Origin: Balanoglossus misakiensis | Lineage: Eukaryota > Hemichordata | Assembly (NCBI GenBank): GCA_040954595.2 | Contig: CM082580.2 | Span: 8,122,001 to 8,186,000 of the forward strand | DNA length: 64,000 nt | Direction of reading: 5' to 3' | Shown: positions 17,992 to 31,095 of the stretch, one piece after another | Layout of the letters: each line of letters begins with the position of its first letter | How positions within the stretch are numbered: the stretch's first letter is position 1 | The notes under the pieces: model-generated | Database searches by the model: none | The model's input: the letters and a program-made list of their open reading frames with translations, nothing else | What the model was told of the DNA's origin: nothing | Position numbers and translations under genes: made by a program

Positions 17992-17997
17992 AATAAA
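17992..17997 (+). terminator. Polyadenylation signal of hydrolase copy 1
   Basis: AATAAA lies 308 bp after the stop codon in AT-rich DNA, a plausible end for this transcript. Confidence 0.55.
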
Positions 17998-20900
17998 ATG
18001 TTTGAATAATAAACAGCGCGCATGTCGAAACCGCGACTCTTGCTTGTTATATTTCATATTTAATAATCACGCAGTAATTATATGAAGCGTGACTACAGAG
18101 TACGAAAAACGCTGCGGTACTCTGGTTCTTTTTGGAATTTTCATTTAATTGCGTGAGTATATTTTCGTGAAAATATTAACTGCAATGAATGCTAGCGTTA
18201 TCAAGTACATGCATACCGGATGTGACCACATCAATATTTTTACTGCAAAGATATGAACAAAATAGACTGTAGATTACTTGGAAATCAAGTTTGATTGAAT
18301 ATAGAAGGTCCACTTTGAAGTCAAGGGCTCTTTTGAAGGTTTCATCGACGGTGAATTCGCAGATGACTGTGCGAAGATAAGTCACTTATGTTGTTCTGCT
18401 AAAGCTGAACTCACGTACTGTACACATGGACCGTTTGTGTTCGTGACATGTTAGGCTTAAATACAGTCGAGTCGGAGATCCTGCATATTATACACATAGT
18501 TAGCAGAACAACATAATAAATCTACTAAGAAATACGGAAATAATCAAAATAATACCAAAAGTGAGTGGCTTTGCCCCTCTAATGACAGACGAATAGTGAA
18601 TGCGATTTAGAGAAAAGTGCGTGGGTGAACTTCGCCTGGAGTGGCTTAGGAGTTTAAGTGAGTATTTAGCCGGGATATTGTTGCTTTAAACACCGAAAAC
18701 TATGGCTGTCATGACGAGAAAAATGCTGTTACTAGTACACTCTTGACATCTAACACGATTTGAATTATTCTGGGACAATTGCGCTCGGGTAACTGTGTAC
18801 AACTCTCAACATGTTTGATCGTAGCCGAATTGCATTCTCCTCAGTGCAGCAAATACTACAGTAACTGTAAACGTTTTATAATATTCGTGTGCATTTATCC
18901 CAAAATAGTTCCAATCGTGTTTTATAAATACAACAAACGGGTCATTTGAAATGCTAATCATAATGCTTCGTGCGAATTTTATGTATTTTAGGATATTCAG
19001 ATAGTGGACTCTGTGAATGCTGTCTGTTAATGTAACACGCAAGCTCTGAAAACTAATTGAAGTAAACTACAGATGCCAGCACCTGTGTATTACCGGTATA
19101 GACGGTAACCAGTTGTCTCCATGACAAGCGAAGACTTCCATATTTCCCTGAAGTCAACTTTGACATTCAGATGTTGGATTTATGCTGCTTTTATGTCCTC
19201 CTCAAGCTCGGGGAGTAATTTTATCTGCTCATTTTCTCATTAAAACACAGGATACATTCTCAAATATTATATACCTCCGATGTGATCATCTTCATCTGAT
19301 CAATTGTATCCAGGATCTCGTTGACAAGCGCTTGGAGATTGTCCGCAATCTGCATGTGGCGTCGTTTGGAAGCTCTTAAACACGTTTAATAATGTGCCTT
19401 TACTTATAGGTTGACAGATGCTGATCGCAGTCTTTGAAAGTTATATGGCAGGCTGTAACTATTACGGCGCACAGGTTGTCAGAATTAAACCATTTCTGCT
19501 GATGGCGCTTTAAATACAATTACCCAGTTCTCGCGGGTTCAAGGTCGGGTCGCTTCACGAATGTCACTGTAACATTCATGGCTACTTCACCAATCCAAAT
19601 GGATAAATGCACTTCTACACTGAGTTAGCCTGGTCTCCATAGCCAGCGTGTTTTAGATAGACCCACACACAAGGACTATATCTAAAACACACCGAGACCA
19701 GGCTAATATTGAGTACACAGTATGGATTGGCGAATTCGAAAACGAAAGGAAAGTCTTGTGTTGTGACTTGTTCGTAAATCATTCCAAGCGGGGTCTGTGG
19801 TGTGGACCACTGCCATATTAAGTCACGCTCGCAATTGGTAAAAAAAAACCGCACCCTAACTTCGAAGGAAAAACCACTGCCCTTGGCAAATCACTAACGT
19901 GCCTGGGATTGGAAATGCCTGATTATAAATTAATTATCTACCGACCTAAAATATAAATCAAGTTACTATGTAAATTTAGCAGTGAGAGTTTTGCGAGCCG
20001 GTGTATCACATCTGACGAGCGTGGCATGTGGGGAGGGGGGGTTGCTAGTCCCCGAGTGGACCACATTTGTGGTGTAGATGTCAATGCGTTCTGGCATTGG
20101 CCCCGGATGAACAAGGGATTTCGCCCAGTTAAAAGTCCATCTATCAATGTAAAGTTAATCAGATAATGTTCCGCTGGCAATTTCTGAAGGCTTCGGGATC
20201 AGGTTTCCTCGGCGTCGAAAACTCTCTCTCGCGCCACGCAGCGATTTATCACCTATTAATGTCCCAGGGGGAATACGCAACTACGCGAACGCGGCAGATA
20301 CGCGAACTCTCGGTCAAGCAGGGTCAACCCCAGCAAGGATCTCATTCCTATCAGGCTATCAAAATATGGCCCCCTTAACACCCCCGGAGCAGGTCAATAT
20401 AACTTCCCGTCCAGGTTGTTCTGCGTCAATGGGCGAATGCCTGGGGTAGAGGAATGGGAGATTAAATTCACTAAACAAGTCAAACGGTCTCGCAAAAGTA
20501 ATGAAACGGACCAGTGGACTAGAAATTATTACGTCGGAGAAAATTGAAATTAAAATTTCGCCTCGATCTGAAATCGGTGGCGAGGCCCAGATGCATATAT
20601 GCCTTCGCGACGTTGGTATTTTCACGTCGGAAATTGTAAAAAAAAGCATTCCAGTTGATTTGCACCTACATTTTGTACTTGACTATTTTGCTCGGGAAGG
20701 AAGCCCACGAAGAAAACGTGCGACAGACATTACCATTTGGTGACTACAAGACCGTGTTATATGTTTGTCATCATAATTGCGATGCGCCTGATGATTGCGT
20801 AACGAATAACGGTTAAAAATTAAGGGGCATTTTTGTCTAAACAAAGCGTGAAAAAAAATCAATACCTGTCTCGCATTAAAATGCAAATGGTTTTCCAAGG

Positions 20901-22575
20901 TCAAAACTGAAGCGTTAATTATTGGGGGTATATCGCAATCAAGCGACTTTTCTCGCTTGCTGAAGTGGTCTGGCCTTAATTGTCTCGAACGTGGATGTGA
21001 TACAGAAGGGGGGGGGTCGTCTCCGCATTCTGCCCACGGGAGAAAGCCAGATTTCCCCGGCAAATTAAATGGATTGTCCCGGACTCGACTGGATCGTTTG
21101 ATTGATCACTGTTTCACCAACATTTATAAACACTCTTTAAGCAATATCCACCACTCACTCAATACATAATGTAACAGTGGTGTGAGGAGAACAACCAACA
21201 ACCAAACGCCGCTAGAGCTCCGCCACGTAACTGTACACATCTATTTAATAAAACACAGGTTTGGAAGTGGGATTGGTCCGCTATACTCCCGCTCACTCTG
21301 CTGCAAGGGACCCAGCCGCCCAATGCGAATTAGCTGCGAGTTGCCTTTTTTGCAAGGGAGACCAGCTTCACTGACCCTGCAGCTGCGCGGTTTTCGGACG
21401 GAGCGCTGAGTTCCCATGTCAGACAGAGATTGGCATCTCGTTTTCTTTCGTCTCACATCCATTCAGGTATGCTGCTATTTATTTTGTTAATAATTACCTC
21501 CGCTGTTTTGGGCCGAAAAAAAATAACTGTGCGGGTAGAAAGCGACCCAGCCTCTGGCCGTTTAGCAGGCTTCATCGAGTGTGCATTAAAAAGCCAATAG
21601 TGGAAGCGACCAGAGTTACGTACACGCTTTTGGCATTTTTAGTACTTGACGAAACAGACCATAAAATATAGCCCCTCGCCCGCTCTACAATTATTTCTGC
21701 TATCCAAATTGATGGCGGCTCGTGGATGCAACTGTGCCAGGACGACTCGTCTCCTTGATTGTGAACACAAAACACACACATCTACATGCGAAACATGAAC
21801 TACCGAAATCAATGTGTAACATTAACAGTCTGAAAACACCGCGGACGAAAAAAGTACGATCAAGTAGGCGCCTTGTAACTCCTTGCGACTATTAACAGCT
21901 GTGCAAAACGGCAAAGTGAGGATTTCCGAGAGGGAAACATTTACTATGTATGCCGGCTGCATCGACGCTGCAGTGAGTAATAGAGACAAGTAAATGGGGA
22001 ATTTCGATTGAAAGTAATGCGCGCATCATGCGGTCCACTCGAGCCGTAAATACTATTTGACTTTTAACACGAAGCGAGACAGTCGTGGGTAAAGCATTTC
22101 GCTCTTGACACTGTTGTGGACAGCACCGTCTGTCGGGGCACCGGGAGGGGGGCGATGTCGTGAATAATTTATGAATGGGATAGCGGACACTGTCTGATCG
22201 TTCAATAGTTGAACTTGTTGCGTTTGGAGTAGACCCCCGAACCGACAATTAAAACCCTGCAGAAATGTAGGCATCTCGAATAGACCACATTATTTCTTCT
22301 ACACGAATGCTGTAAATCACTCGGATGGCAAATGTAACCTATAGGTCTGACCATTTTCTTTTATGTCTGACCCTTTTTTGTGTTCTTTTGAGTCTTGTCT
22401 TTTGTTCGGCTGTTATTTATCCGCCTATCTATTTATTTTTTCCCACCGTTTTTAACGGTATAGTGACCTCGGGTGGCGTCACGTGACAAGGTGTAACTGT
22501 AAGCGTTTTTTCCAGAGAGGTGAAGGCAGAGAGTGAATGTTACGTACGTACGCGGTGGATTGAGACGCTGACGCG
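17998..22575. other. Intergenic DNA between the two hydrolase paralogues
   Basis: No exon-like frame with splice signals was found on either strand. It includes one imperfect inverted-repeat element (19625-19706). The last few hundred bases before 22576 should hold the promoter and leader of hydrolase copy 2, but no TATA box or leader boundary can be fixed by eye. Confidence 0.5.
19625..19706. mobile_element. Short inverted-repeat (MITE-like) element, 82 bp
   Basis: The ends are exact inverted repeats, TTAGCCTGGTCTC and GAGACCAGGCTAA. Internal arms also pair (gtgttttagata with tatctaaaacac). The whole can fold into a long interrupted hairpin. Size and structure fit a MITE or foldback element; no clear target-site duplication is seen. 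Confidence 0.5.
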
Positions 22576-25500
22576 ATGGTGACTATGGCAATGGGTGGTG
22601 ATGGTGGTTACAGGGTGCTGTTGGTTCTTTGCGTATTTACAGCGCTGGACGTTGTGCAGCGCAGCCACGGGGCTCTGGCGGACTGGAAGGCAGACATGGA
22701 CGAGTTCATCCTGGACGTCATGCAGTGCCGGAACGTCGCGGGCCTGGGCATCGCCCTGGTGTCGAACGGCGAGGTGCTGCTGACGCAGGGCTACGGGAAA
22801 CGCGAGACCGACCCGCCGAAGGAGGCCGACGAGAACACCCTGTTCCCCATCGGGTCGCTGACCAAGGCCTTCACGTCGGCCGTCATCGCCGACATCCTCA
22901 GCTCGCAGTCGACGACCGCCACCGGGAACACGACCTGGGACACACCGCTGATTCAAATCGTCGGACCGACTTTTGCCTTGGACGGTTGCTTCAGAACCCA
23001 GGGCACAACCCTGCGAGACTTGCTCTGTCACCGTGTTGGCCTGGAAGAGGAACAAGTCCTCACTGTTATGGGCTTGGATATGAACAAAGACAACTTTCTC
23101 CAGTAAGTACTTTCTTTTAATGTCACCAGACCAGGTCACTATAACACTCAATGTGATCTCAAAAGGGGTCAGTGTGTACCTAATCCCTTGTTGTCATCGA
23201 TCAATGAAATTTTTGTTCGTTACAAACAAAACGTAGAACGCGCGGCCAAAATGGGTACATATATACACAAACTTTTTATCAGCCTATGATTGCGGCTGTA
23301 CGTTTATGTACGAAAGTTAAGTAATAAACGGGTGAAGCCCCTGTTTATTATGTTATGTGGTATGCACACATGCGTATATGGTGTCATCCGTCGCCTAAGG
23401 AAACGGATGGGATTGAAGAATTGTATCGTTATTGGTAGAAGTGACAATTCAAGGGGCTTTAAACTATCGCACGTGGCGTCTCAAATTTAACGCAAATATG
23501 ATTTGAAGTAAACTTGATTCAATATCGCGATATATTAATCTGTATTAAGTGTAACGTTTCGAAACTCGATTGACCATGACATTGTTTCTAATGGGTGTTC
23601 TCCCCTCCCCCACCCTGCCGCGCGCATTCCAAGTGACGGATCTCGATCGAGCGTGAATGGCACAGGCACAGATGCGTTACTCCGATACTGTTTCACGATT
23701 TATTTCATTGGCGATCTTATCGCCGGCTTGATGGCCGCGACACGTCCGCAAACTGTCTGTCATCCGATAATGGCAGCAATTGCGGGGAAAAAAGTGAAAG
23801 TCGGGACAAGTACACGACCAACGTAGATTTTCAACGGTGCAATCTCTCTTGACAGGGCCAACAGATATGCATGTATGTGCATGCATGTGCAAACCTACAA
23901 CAGTTATCACCAATACCCGAGGTAGTTACAATTACGATTTTCTGAATATACTGAGTGTCCCTGTCTTAAGAGTTCGTTTTTTTGTAATCACAAGCGACAA
24001 ACTGTCCGTGTCACGATTTTTCTGCAATGCATGTGAGCGACAAGTCCAAATGTGACCCTCGCTCTCAATGTCAATATCGTTGCTGCGATCAGTGTCAGGC
24101 AAAAAAACGGACGTACCCTTTCAACACACGACACGCCGCTCACCACTGCTACGATAAATCGCCCTGGCCGACACCCGATCGCCCTGAATACGTGTCAGCA
24201 CGTTCTCATGTGTGGACTAACTTTCCCCCTCGCTGCTATCTCTGAAGTCTTACATCGATGCCGAATGTGCGGTGATACCAACGGCGCGGCGAGGACATGT
24301 CAACAGCAGTGACACCGACTGCCAAACAACCATCCATCACCGCTCACTTCAAAAACACTGTGGAGATGTTTAAAAAAATCACGGGGGGGGGGGGGAGCGC
24401 TGACAGTTTCAAGCTGCCATCGTGTCAGTCAGGATATAGGCCTTGGGGACCCGAAGGATTATCGCAAAGTGACGTGGGAATCCGTCAATCTCGCGATAAT
24501 CCGACTGGTTTTAACCTCGACCACCGGTATTATATTCGCCCTGAATGCAACCGTGGTCAATCATATGATGTCACGTTGTTCCTAAAATAGACCGACTTAT
24601 AGATACCATAAGCCAATTTGACTATGATGCAGAGATCGAGTAGTTGGATCGCAGCTTGTAAATCGTTATAGTTTGTGAATCGCATTGCCATTGGTCGTTA
24701 ATCAAGGGGTTGCAATATCTATATTCGGGATCTGTATCTCCATCAATTTCTTTTCTCTCGTTCCATATTACTCTGACCGCCCAGGGTATACATTCCTTTT
24801 TCGTTTAAGCTTATAATTCCACCCTGACGACTGAAAATAATCACACTTTTCGCGTTATAGAACTTCTGGAGGCCCTATCATTAAACGGATGATAAATATT
24901 TTAGTTTTTTTGTCCTTTTTTCATCGACAGACGGGTTGGCTATTTGAAAGAGAAGTACTCCTTTCGGAGTCAGTTTTTCTACAGCAACTTCATGTACACG
25001 TTGGCCGGACGAGTTGCCGAGGCCCTGACGGGCATGACGTACCAGAAGTTGATCAAAGACCGACTCTTCGGGCCGCTGGGTATGACGTCATCACGGCTCA
25101 CGAGCGACTTTGACAACTTGGCCGGCGTTCCCAATCTGGCTAAGGGGTACGCCACAAGCGAGACGGGCGAAGTTTATCCCTACAATGTAGAGACCCTCAG
25201 GTGAGTGCATACAATTTGCATGTGCAGAGTTATTGCCAAAATCCTCAGCAGTCTTTTCCCAACCTCCGACACAGACTATGGTCGCCGCCATCTTGTCTGC
25301 TGTTAGGAAGTACTGCCTCATTGCAACCAGGGTCTCTGGTTTGGCACATGCGCAAAAGACGACCGTCGCCCTTTAACCATGAGGAGACGTATGTAGATTA
25401 AAGGTGACTGTTGTTTTTTTTATTCGGTACACAGTATAGTTGACGTGTTGGATGCTGCCGGATCGGTCATGTCCACGGCCAAGGACATGGCGACCTGGAT

Positions 25501-28500
25501 GATCTTCCAGATGAACGGAGGACGAAACTCTCAAGGTCGAGTTGTCGTGGACGCCGACTTCCTCCGAGAGACGCAGACCGCGCAGATGTCGCTGCATGAC
25601 CCCAAGGGCATGGACAGGTCAAACTACCCGGTGGAAGACACCAGTAACAATTATGCGATGGGATGGATCGAAGGACAATACAGAGGTATAAGGGCTCGAC
25701 CAATAATTTTTCGGGGGGGGGGCAATGCAGAGGTACAAGGGATCGACCACTCATCCTTTGGGAGAAATGCTCAAAAGGAGGAATTCCTTTTTACTGTAAC
25801 ACTAACTTGTATTTTGTAATATAATCTGCTGCTTCATTTAATGCTGTCAGAGTTATGCCTTCAAAGCTAGGCTATATTGTAAAACTTTTCCAACCTTTTT
25901 AGGTTTATCTCTTTAAGAAGTGGTCTTTGATACAGGCCCAGTAGACTAACATACCAGCAGACGGGGTATAGTTTCTTAAGAATTTAATGGACTACCGGAG
26001 GAAATGTTAACAAAAAGCGCGAACCATAGCAGTCGCTCTGGGGATATAAACCACACTATGGGGACGCAAGGCACACGCGAAGTGTAATCCTAGATTTCCT
26101 GGGGTCGACAGAAGTCGGCCGTGTTGTGCTTTTCACGCTGTAGTGTATAATTCCTATATAAATTGTCACGATCCGTCTGCGCTGTGTAGGCCGGCGGCGA
26201 GGCAGAGGTCGCGGCTGTAAAAGGCCCCGGACGATAAATCACGCCGAAACAAGCGGGAGCCGTACGCCGTGAGCGCTGCCACCTTTGACGGTCGATCCTT
26301 GCCAAATGAAACGTTTGCCGGGAGTGTTCGGCTGGAACGAGCGTTTTTAATTACCTTCCCTGGAAACGGTAAAGACGATAGCAGTGGAAGTATCCGAATA
26401 TGGGAGTAGAATTTGTTGTCAGGATTGATACACGGCCGGATTATACAATTCTCAGCACTGGCCTCTAACGATATATAGGGAATGAAAAATTTAAAGTGGT
26501 TTTCATTCTGTCCTGCTGAGCAAAGTTAACACAATTATGGATGACATGTCTCGACTGAAAATGATTAATCTTACTTCATATTTTCCCAGGACCCTGGAAT
26601 GTGTATTATCAGTAAACTATCCGACCGATGTCATGATGTCATCACATCATGCTGAACCCCGCACCGCGCTTACGTCATAACCTCCTGACGCCTACGTCAT
26701 GTCAGTCTCTTGAATTCGAATTACACTCGAATAGCAGCGGCGATTGATTAATTTGTTCCTCGATGATCAAACCCTGTTTGATATTTCCGTTTTGCATTAA
26801 TATTTTAGCAAGGCTTATGGGTATAGCGATTTGCAAAGTGACATTTGCAAATGATAGAGCCGTTTTTTTACCCGCTGTCATTCAACATCCAAAATGATGG
26901 TTTCTCGACCCGTTCGATGTTTAAAAAAAATAGAAAACAAAATTTCGTGCAAGAATTTACAAACATGGCCGACGCTCTCCGTGTCAATACCATATTTGGA
27001 TGGTAGGCTAGCAGATTTCCCTTGCTAAACACATTCACTGAAAATTTGACTCCAAATCACCGTTCGTTTTAATTTCACGCAGGTTTGTTTTGACTCGATC
27101 CACAGGCGCTATGTCGAGGGTCCATAGCAAAGGTTACACTGGCACAGTGATAAACTCTCCTTCTTTCCTGTAAACTGTCCTTTCCAATCCAAGATAGAGA
27201 AAGTGAACACTCGCCAGTCACCAAGCTCACCCACACTGAATCCACAGCACTTGTGTCTTTAATCACACGGCATCAGATTTTTTTTCTCCGTATAAAGGGC
27301 ATCGCACATTTTTTTCAAAATGAGACGAGTTCTCGTGTGTCCTGTTGTATCGAAAACGTTTACATTGCCGAACTGCCCGTGAGCCATATTTGCTCAGACT
27401 TTTTTGATGAACACGGCGTCCTCGTATATGTGACACGAAATTAAATACTGAGGCAATTATCAGAGTCGCCGGGAAAATGAAACACGTCGAGGGGTGTGGA
27501 AACGCTTCGCTAAATAGATGTTGAGACAACGTTAGCCCTCGGGTCGGGAGAATTCAACCACAGTCCCTCAACCAACGGGTCCTGGTGTGGACCAATGTCG
27601 GAAATTAAACGGGGGGGGGGATGTTGTCTCGGATCCAAATGCGATTCGCTAAAGAAAACCGCGGTGAGCCGGGAAATGCTGCTCCCTTCGTCCCGTATTA
27701 ATAACGTCTTCTGGCCATGCATGATTTGACTTTTATTCGTTTTCTTCCTCTGCACAGGCTACGAACGTCTAGGCCACACGGGGAACATCGCTTCCTACAG
27801 TTCATTCGTCTGGATGTTTCCAGGTGAGAAGGCCGGCGTGTTCATCTCCATCAACTCGCCCATGGACGAGCGGGAGGTGCAGGCTGCCCTGAAGACCATC
27901 GCCTGGTTCGTCTCCGACAAACTGCTGGAGCAGAACCCCTGGATGAGCAGTCAGGACGCCTGCAGGTACCCAGAGCCGTGGGTGAATTCAACACAGCCCG
28001 GAGGTGGCGGCGGCAGTCCGCCGGAACCTGTCCCGACGGCGACGGACGGACCAAACGATTTAAACGCGTTCGTTGGAACTTACGGAAACATGGCGTACGG
28101 CAGTTTGAAGATTTCTGTCTCCGGCAGCGAAACAGGGGAAGAACACCTCAGGTACGCGTACGGCGATTTTGGAAGCGGTAGGCTGTACGCCACGCACGAC
28201 AACCACACCTTCAAAGCGTCAATCGACGGAGATCTGTGGTACTGGGGCGACAATATGCAATTCAATGTCGAGTACCCGGGTGGAGTGTATATGAAATTCA
28301 GTGGCGTCGCCGAGGGTTTAATGCACGCAGTTAATTTCCCCGGACCCTTGACCGGCGGCGGACCAGAATTCGAGAGAGATCTCGAGGTGTCCAATTCGGG
28401 GATGCCGCCGATGTCGCAAGCGTGTGACGGTAATGTCTCGGCAGGAGCCAACCTCCAATGTCACGTGACACTCCTCCAGTTTCTAATAATATCAGTTCTT

Positions 28501-28521
28501 CGATATGTCGTGAACCTTTAA
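22576..28521 (+). CDS. Secreted class-C-beta-lactamase-like serine hydrolase, copy 2 (gigasin-6-like)
   Basis: Exons 22576-23102, 24931-25200, 25435-25685 and 27758-28521 join to 603 residues. Intron positions and phases (2, 2, 1) match copy 1 exactly, so the pair arose by tandem duplication of an already spliced gene. A hydrophobic signal segment (about residues 13-24) precedes S94-L-T-K97, Y193-S-N195 and H356-T-G358, the three active-site motifs, so catalysis looks possible. The C-terminal extension begins after WMF near residue 370 and carries a Gly/Pro-rich linker (PGGGGGSPPEP). It ends in a hydrophobic tail that could direct GPI anchoring. ATG context is gacgcgATGG. Compared with copy 1 the introns are longer and exon 3 has a duplicated donor region downstream. 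Family is certain; substrate is not. Confidence 0.9.
23322..23350. repeat. Small palindrome with AATAAACGGG arms (first occurrence)
   Basis: TAATAAACGGG is followed five bases later by a near-perfect inverted copy. A similar palindrome sits at 37645-37671. It lies in intron 1 of hydrolase copy 2. Confidence 0.4.
25676..25766 (+). repeat. Tandem duplication covering an exon 3 splice donor
   Basis: The exon 3 end and donor of hydrolase copy 2 (caatacagaggtataaggg, then tcgaccaataattttt) is followed about 48 bp later by a diverged copy (caatgcagaggtacaaggg, then tcgaccactcatccttt), with a poly-G run between them. Both copies keep a GAG|gta donor. Confidence 0.6.
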
Positions 28522-28792
28522 AAATTGTTATGATGTAAAACACTGTTTCAGCTTGTCAAAAGCGTTCATTTTCATTGCGTTGGAAGTGTTGATCACGTGA
28601 CTTTAATCAGGGAAAATGTCATGGAATTCGGGACAATGTCTTCTGACTGATGCCCTAACCTATTCTGACGGGCCAAACTTTTTTATCGTAATTATTATTT
28701 TTAAGTTATTTACCATACCAACTAAATGTAACGAGATTTCGAGAACAGATTTGCTTCACGTAACGTACTTTTCAGCAGTATATGTACATGTA

Positions 28793-28923
28793 CTAGTATA
28801 CCAATCTGATTAAAATCAGATGTAGGGAACGGCGACTTGGGTTTTTTATGCTGTCGCCTCACAGCATAAAAAAAACCAAGTCGCCGTTCCCTACATCTGA
28901 TTTTAATCAGATTGCTAGTATAC
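28793..28923. mobile_element. 113-bp foldback/MITE element with 9-bp target-site duplication
   Basis: The element (28802-28914) is an almost perfect hairpin. Its arms of about 53 bp differ by one mismatch and one indel and surround a 6-base loop (cgcctc). It starts CAATCTGATT and ends AATCAGATTG. Identical 9-bp direct repeats, CTAGTATAC, flank it at 28793-28801 and 28915-28923, the mark of transposase insertion. A 9-bp (or 8-bp) duplication with long inverted repeats suggests a Mutator-like or Merlin/hAT-like non-autonomous element. It lies 280 bp after the stop of hydrolase copy 2. Confidence 0.8.
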
Positions 28924-30915
28924 GAGACATCACATCCATTGGAGGAAATAACCCGTTGCTACGCAGCACAAACTAAACTTCGCAGTCGTTGATTTCATCA
29001 TGGTAGACACAGCACCCCTCGAGTATATATACGTTTTTATCAGCAGACGACGCTAAAAGCCGTTGGCACTCGTAAATTTCTGGTGTAGCGCGCCGACAAA
29101 TCCCGGCGTTGTGCAAAATGCAATCAGTGGCTTGCATGGAAGTCGTCGACATTCGACATGACTTGATTCAACCCAACATCAATAGTAATTTACGACGTCC
29201 TATCGACACGTGTTACCTCAGCGGTGGCGACGAACTGATTACGTTTGAAATTACGCCCGTACCGTGTCTCACATACCCATCTGTCAAATTAATTTCACGA
29301 TCGTCGTTGTAACCGAGAAGAACCCCCGAGTAATCTTGCCCATTACGTTCGTTCTGTAAGAGTATTGTGAATTTATGCACAGATTGTGGAATCTGAAGAA
29401 GGTATTTTATATACATGTAACTTAATATTGTATTTTTACACTTGTGACAGTATACTGGGTATTTTATATTAATACTAGTCCTACACCTGCGCTTTCTGCA
29501 AATCCTATCGGGCTCCCCTTTGCCGCCGGGTTTGCCGAACGATTTACTAAATTGTGTTTTGGAATCATTAAATGTTAGTATGTTTGAAGTTTTCAGACAA
29601 TTACCCTTTAACTGCCGGCGGAGCTATATTCACACAAAAGTATGTCGCTATTGACGACCGGATTAAAATAGCGGGTCATTTTATTGTATTACTGAGCTAT
29701 TGGGCAATTGGATGTAAATTTATACTGTGTATTTTGAGAAGCTGATTTGAAACCAATTCCGTGGTGTTATACTTGTCCGCATCGATGCGAATGTTTGGTT
29801 GAAATGTTCGCATCACACAAAATGCATCGCCATCGCGATGCGTTGTGCGCATGTACGCAGGCGTATAAATCTCGTCAACTGAAACCTGTACGCCAAGGCT
29901 CAAAAATAGTGATCAGAATCGACCGGACTATAGTCGCCGGATAAATTGCATCAGACACGGATCAATGCGTATTCTGCGTGTATATATACCTCGTCCATAA
30001 CACCATACAAATTTCCCTCCAAGGCACAACGAACTTCGCAGGGTTGGGACTTAAGTTCTCGACCGAGATAGACCAAACCACCTCACCCAGATATAATATA
30101 TCTAAACCTCAGTGGAGGGAGTATGTTGATTTTAGTTGCACCGCCGTCCAGATCTATACATGTCAACAATAATTCCTCTCCCTTTCTGTTCAAGTTGTAG
30201 CTCGGTAAATATGTTGACAGTGGATATCTTAGTGTGTTTTCATTTTGTCGGACGGGTTTTTTTTCTGATCAACGGACAATGATTGGATTTGTTATGTAGA
30301 ATGATATATAAATGGAATAAATGTAATGTCAGTATGGTTTTATTACCACTCTCGCTGTCATGTACTCTTTTTGTAACGTTGCTATGCCAACAGAGCAGGT
30401 CAGCCTGCGGAGTGTGCTCTGATTAAAACTAGCTGTGGAGCCTGCCATCATGTGATTTTTCTGTTCTCGTTCTACAGACGAGAATGGCAAAGACCCAGAA
30501 AATGTGAAACACGGAGATTATACATCTCTACAGCTGGTACGTAGCTGGTACACAAAACAGATACACAGGAAAGTTCATATGCGACTGAATTGAATCGAAC
30601 TCTATATTCGCTTCTTTGGCTTTTGCGGCGCAACTCACAAAGGGAGCCTATATTCGCAGCGTGGCTTCCTGTGAAGCCAAACGTATTTCCACTTTGTGCT
30701 AGTTGAATTTTGTCATCAGAGCTGACGACCCACTTTTTAGTTTCCGCTCGACCGTCCTCCCCGGGGATTCTTCATTTTGTCGGACAAGGATGAGATTTCC
30801 TCGAAACCGAGACCTTCTTCCGATGAAACAAGCTCTCTGTCGATTCCGTTTACGCTGCACGCAATCAGGTCGAGAATGCTTAACTCCTTGGAATCTAAAC
30901 ACACCAGTCGAGTCA

Positions 30916-31095
30916 TTAAAGGTATACGGTCACCTCTAATTTACATACGCGCTTATATGGATGAATTGGCTTATTTGAGTGTTCTAAAGAACATATGGTG
31001 GCATTCTTTTTTCCACTGAAATTCTGTGATTGGCTAGATCTCAATGTGCCATGGTAACCGTAGCTAAATTTTCATAGGAGACAGTATACCTTTAA
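30916..31095 (+). mobile_element. Inverted-repeat element, copy A (180 bp)
   Basis: Ends are TTAAAGGTATACGGTCACC and, inverted, TTAAAGGTATACTGTCTCC. The inside contains ccactgaaattctgtgattggcta and ccatggtaaccgtagcta-like segments that recur, inverted, in copy B. No open frame. Size and structure fit a MITE; terminal TTAA or TA may be the target duplication. Confidence 0.65.
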
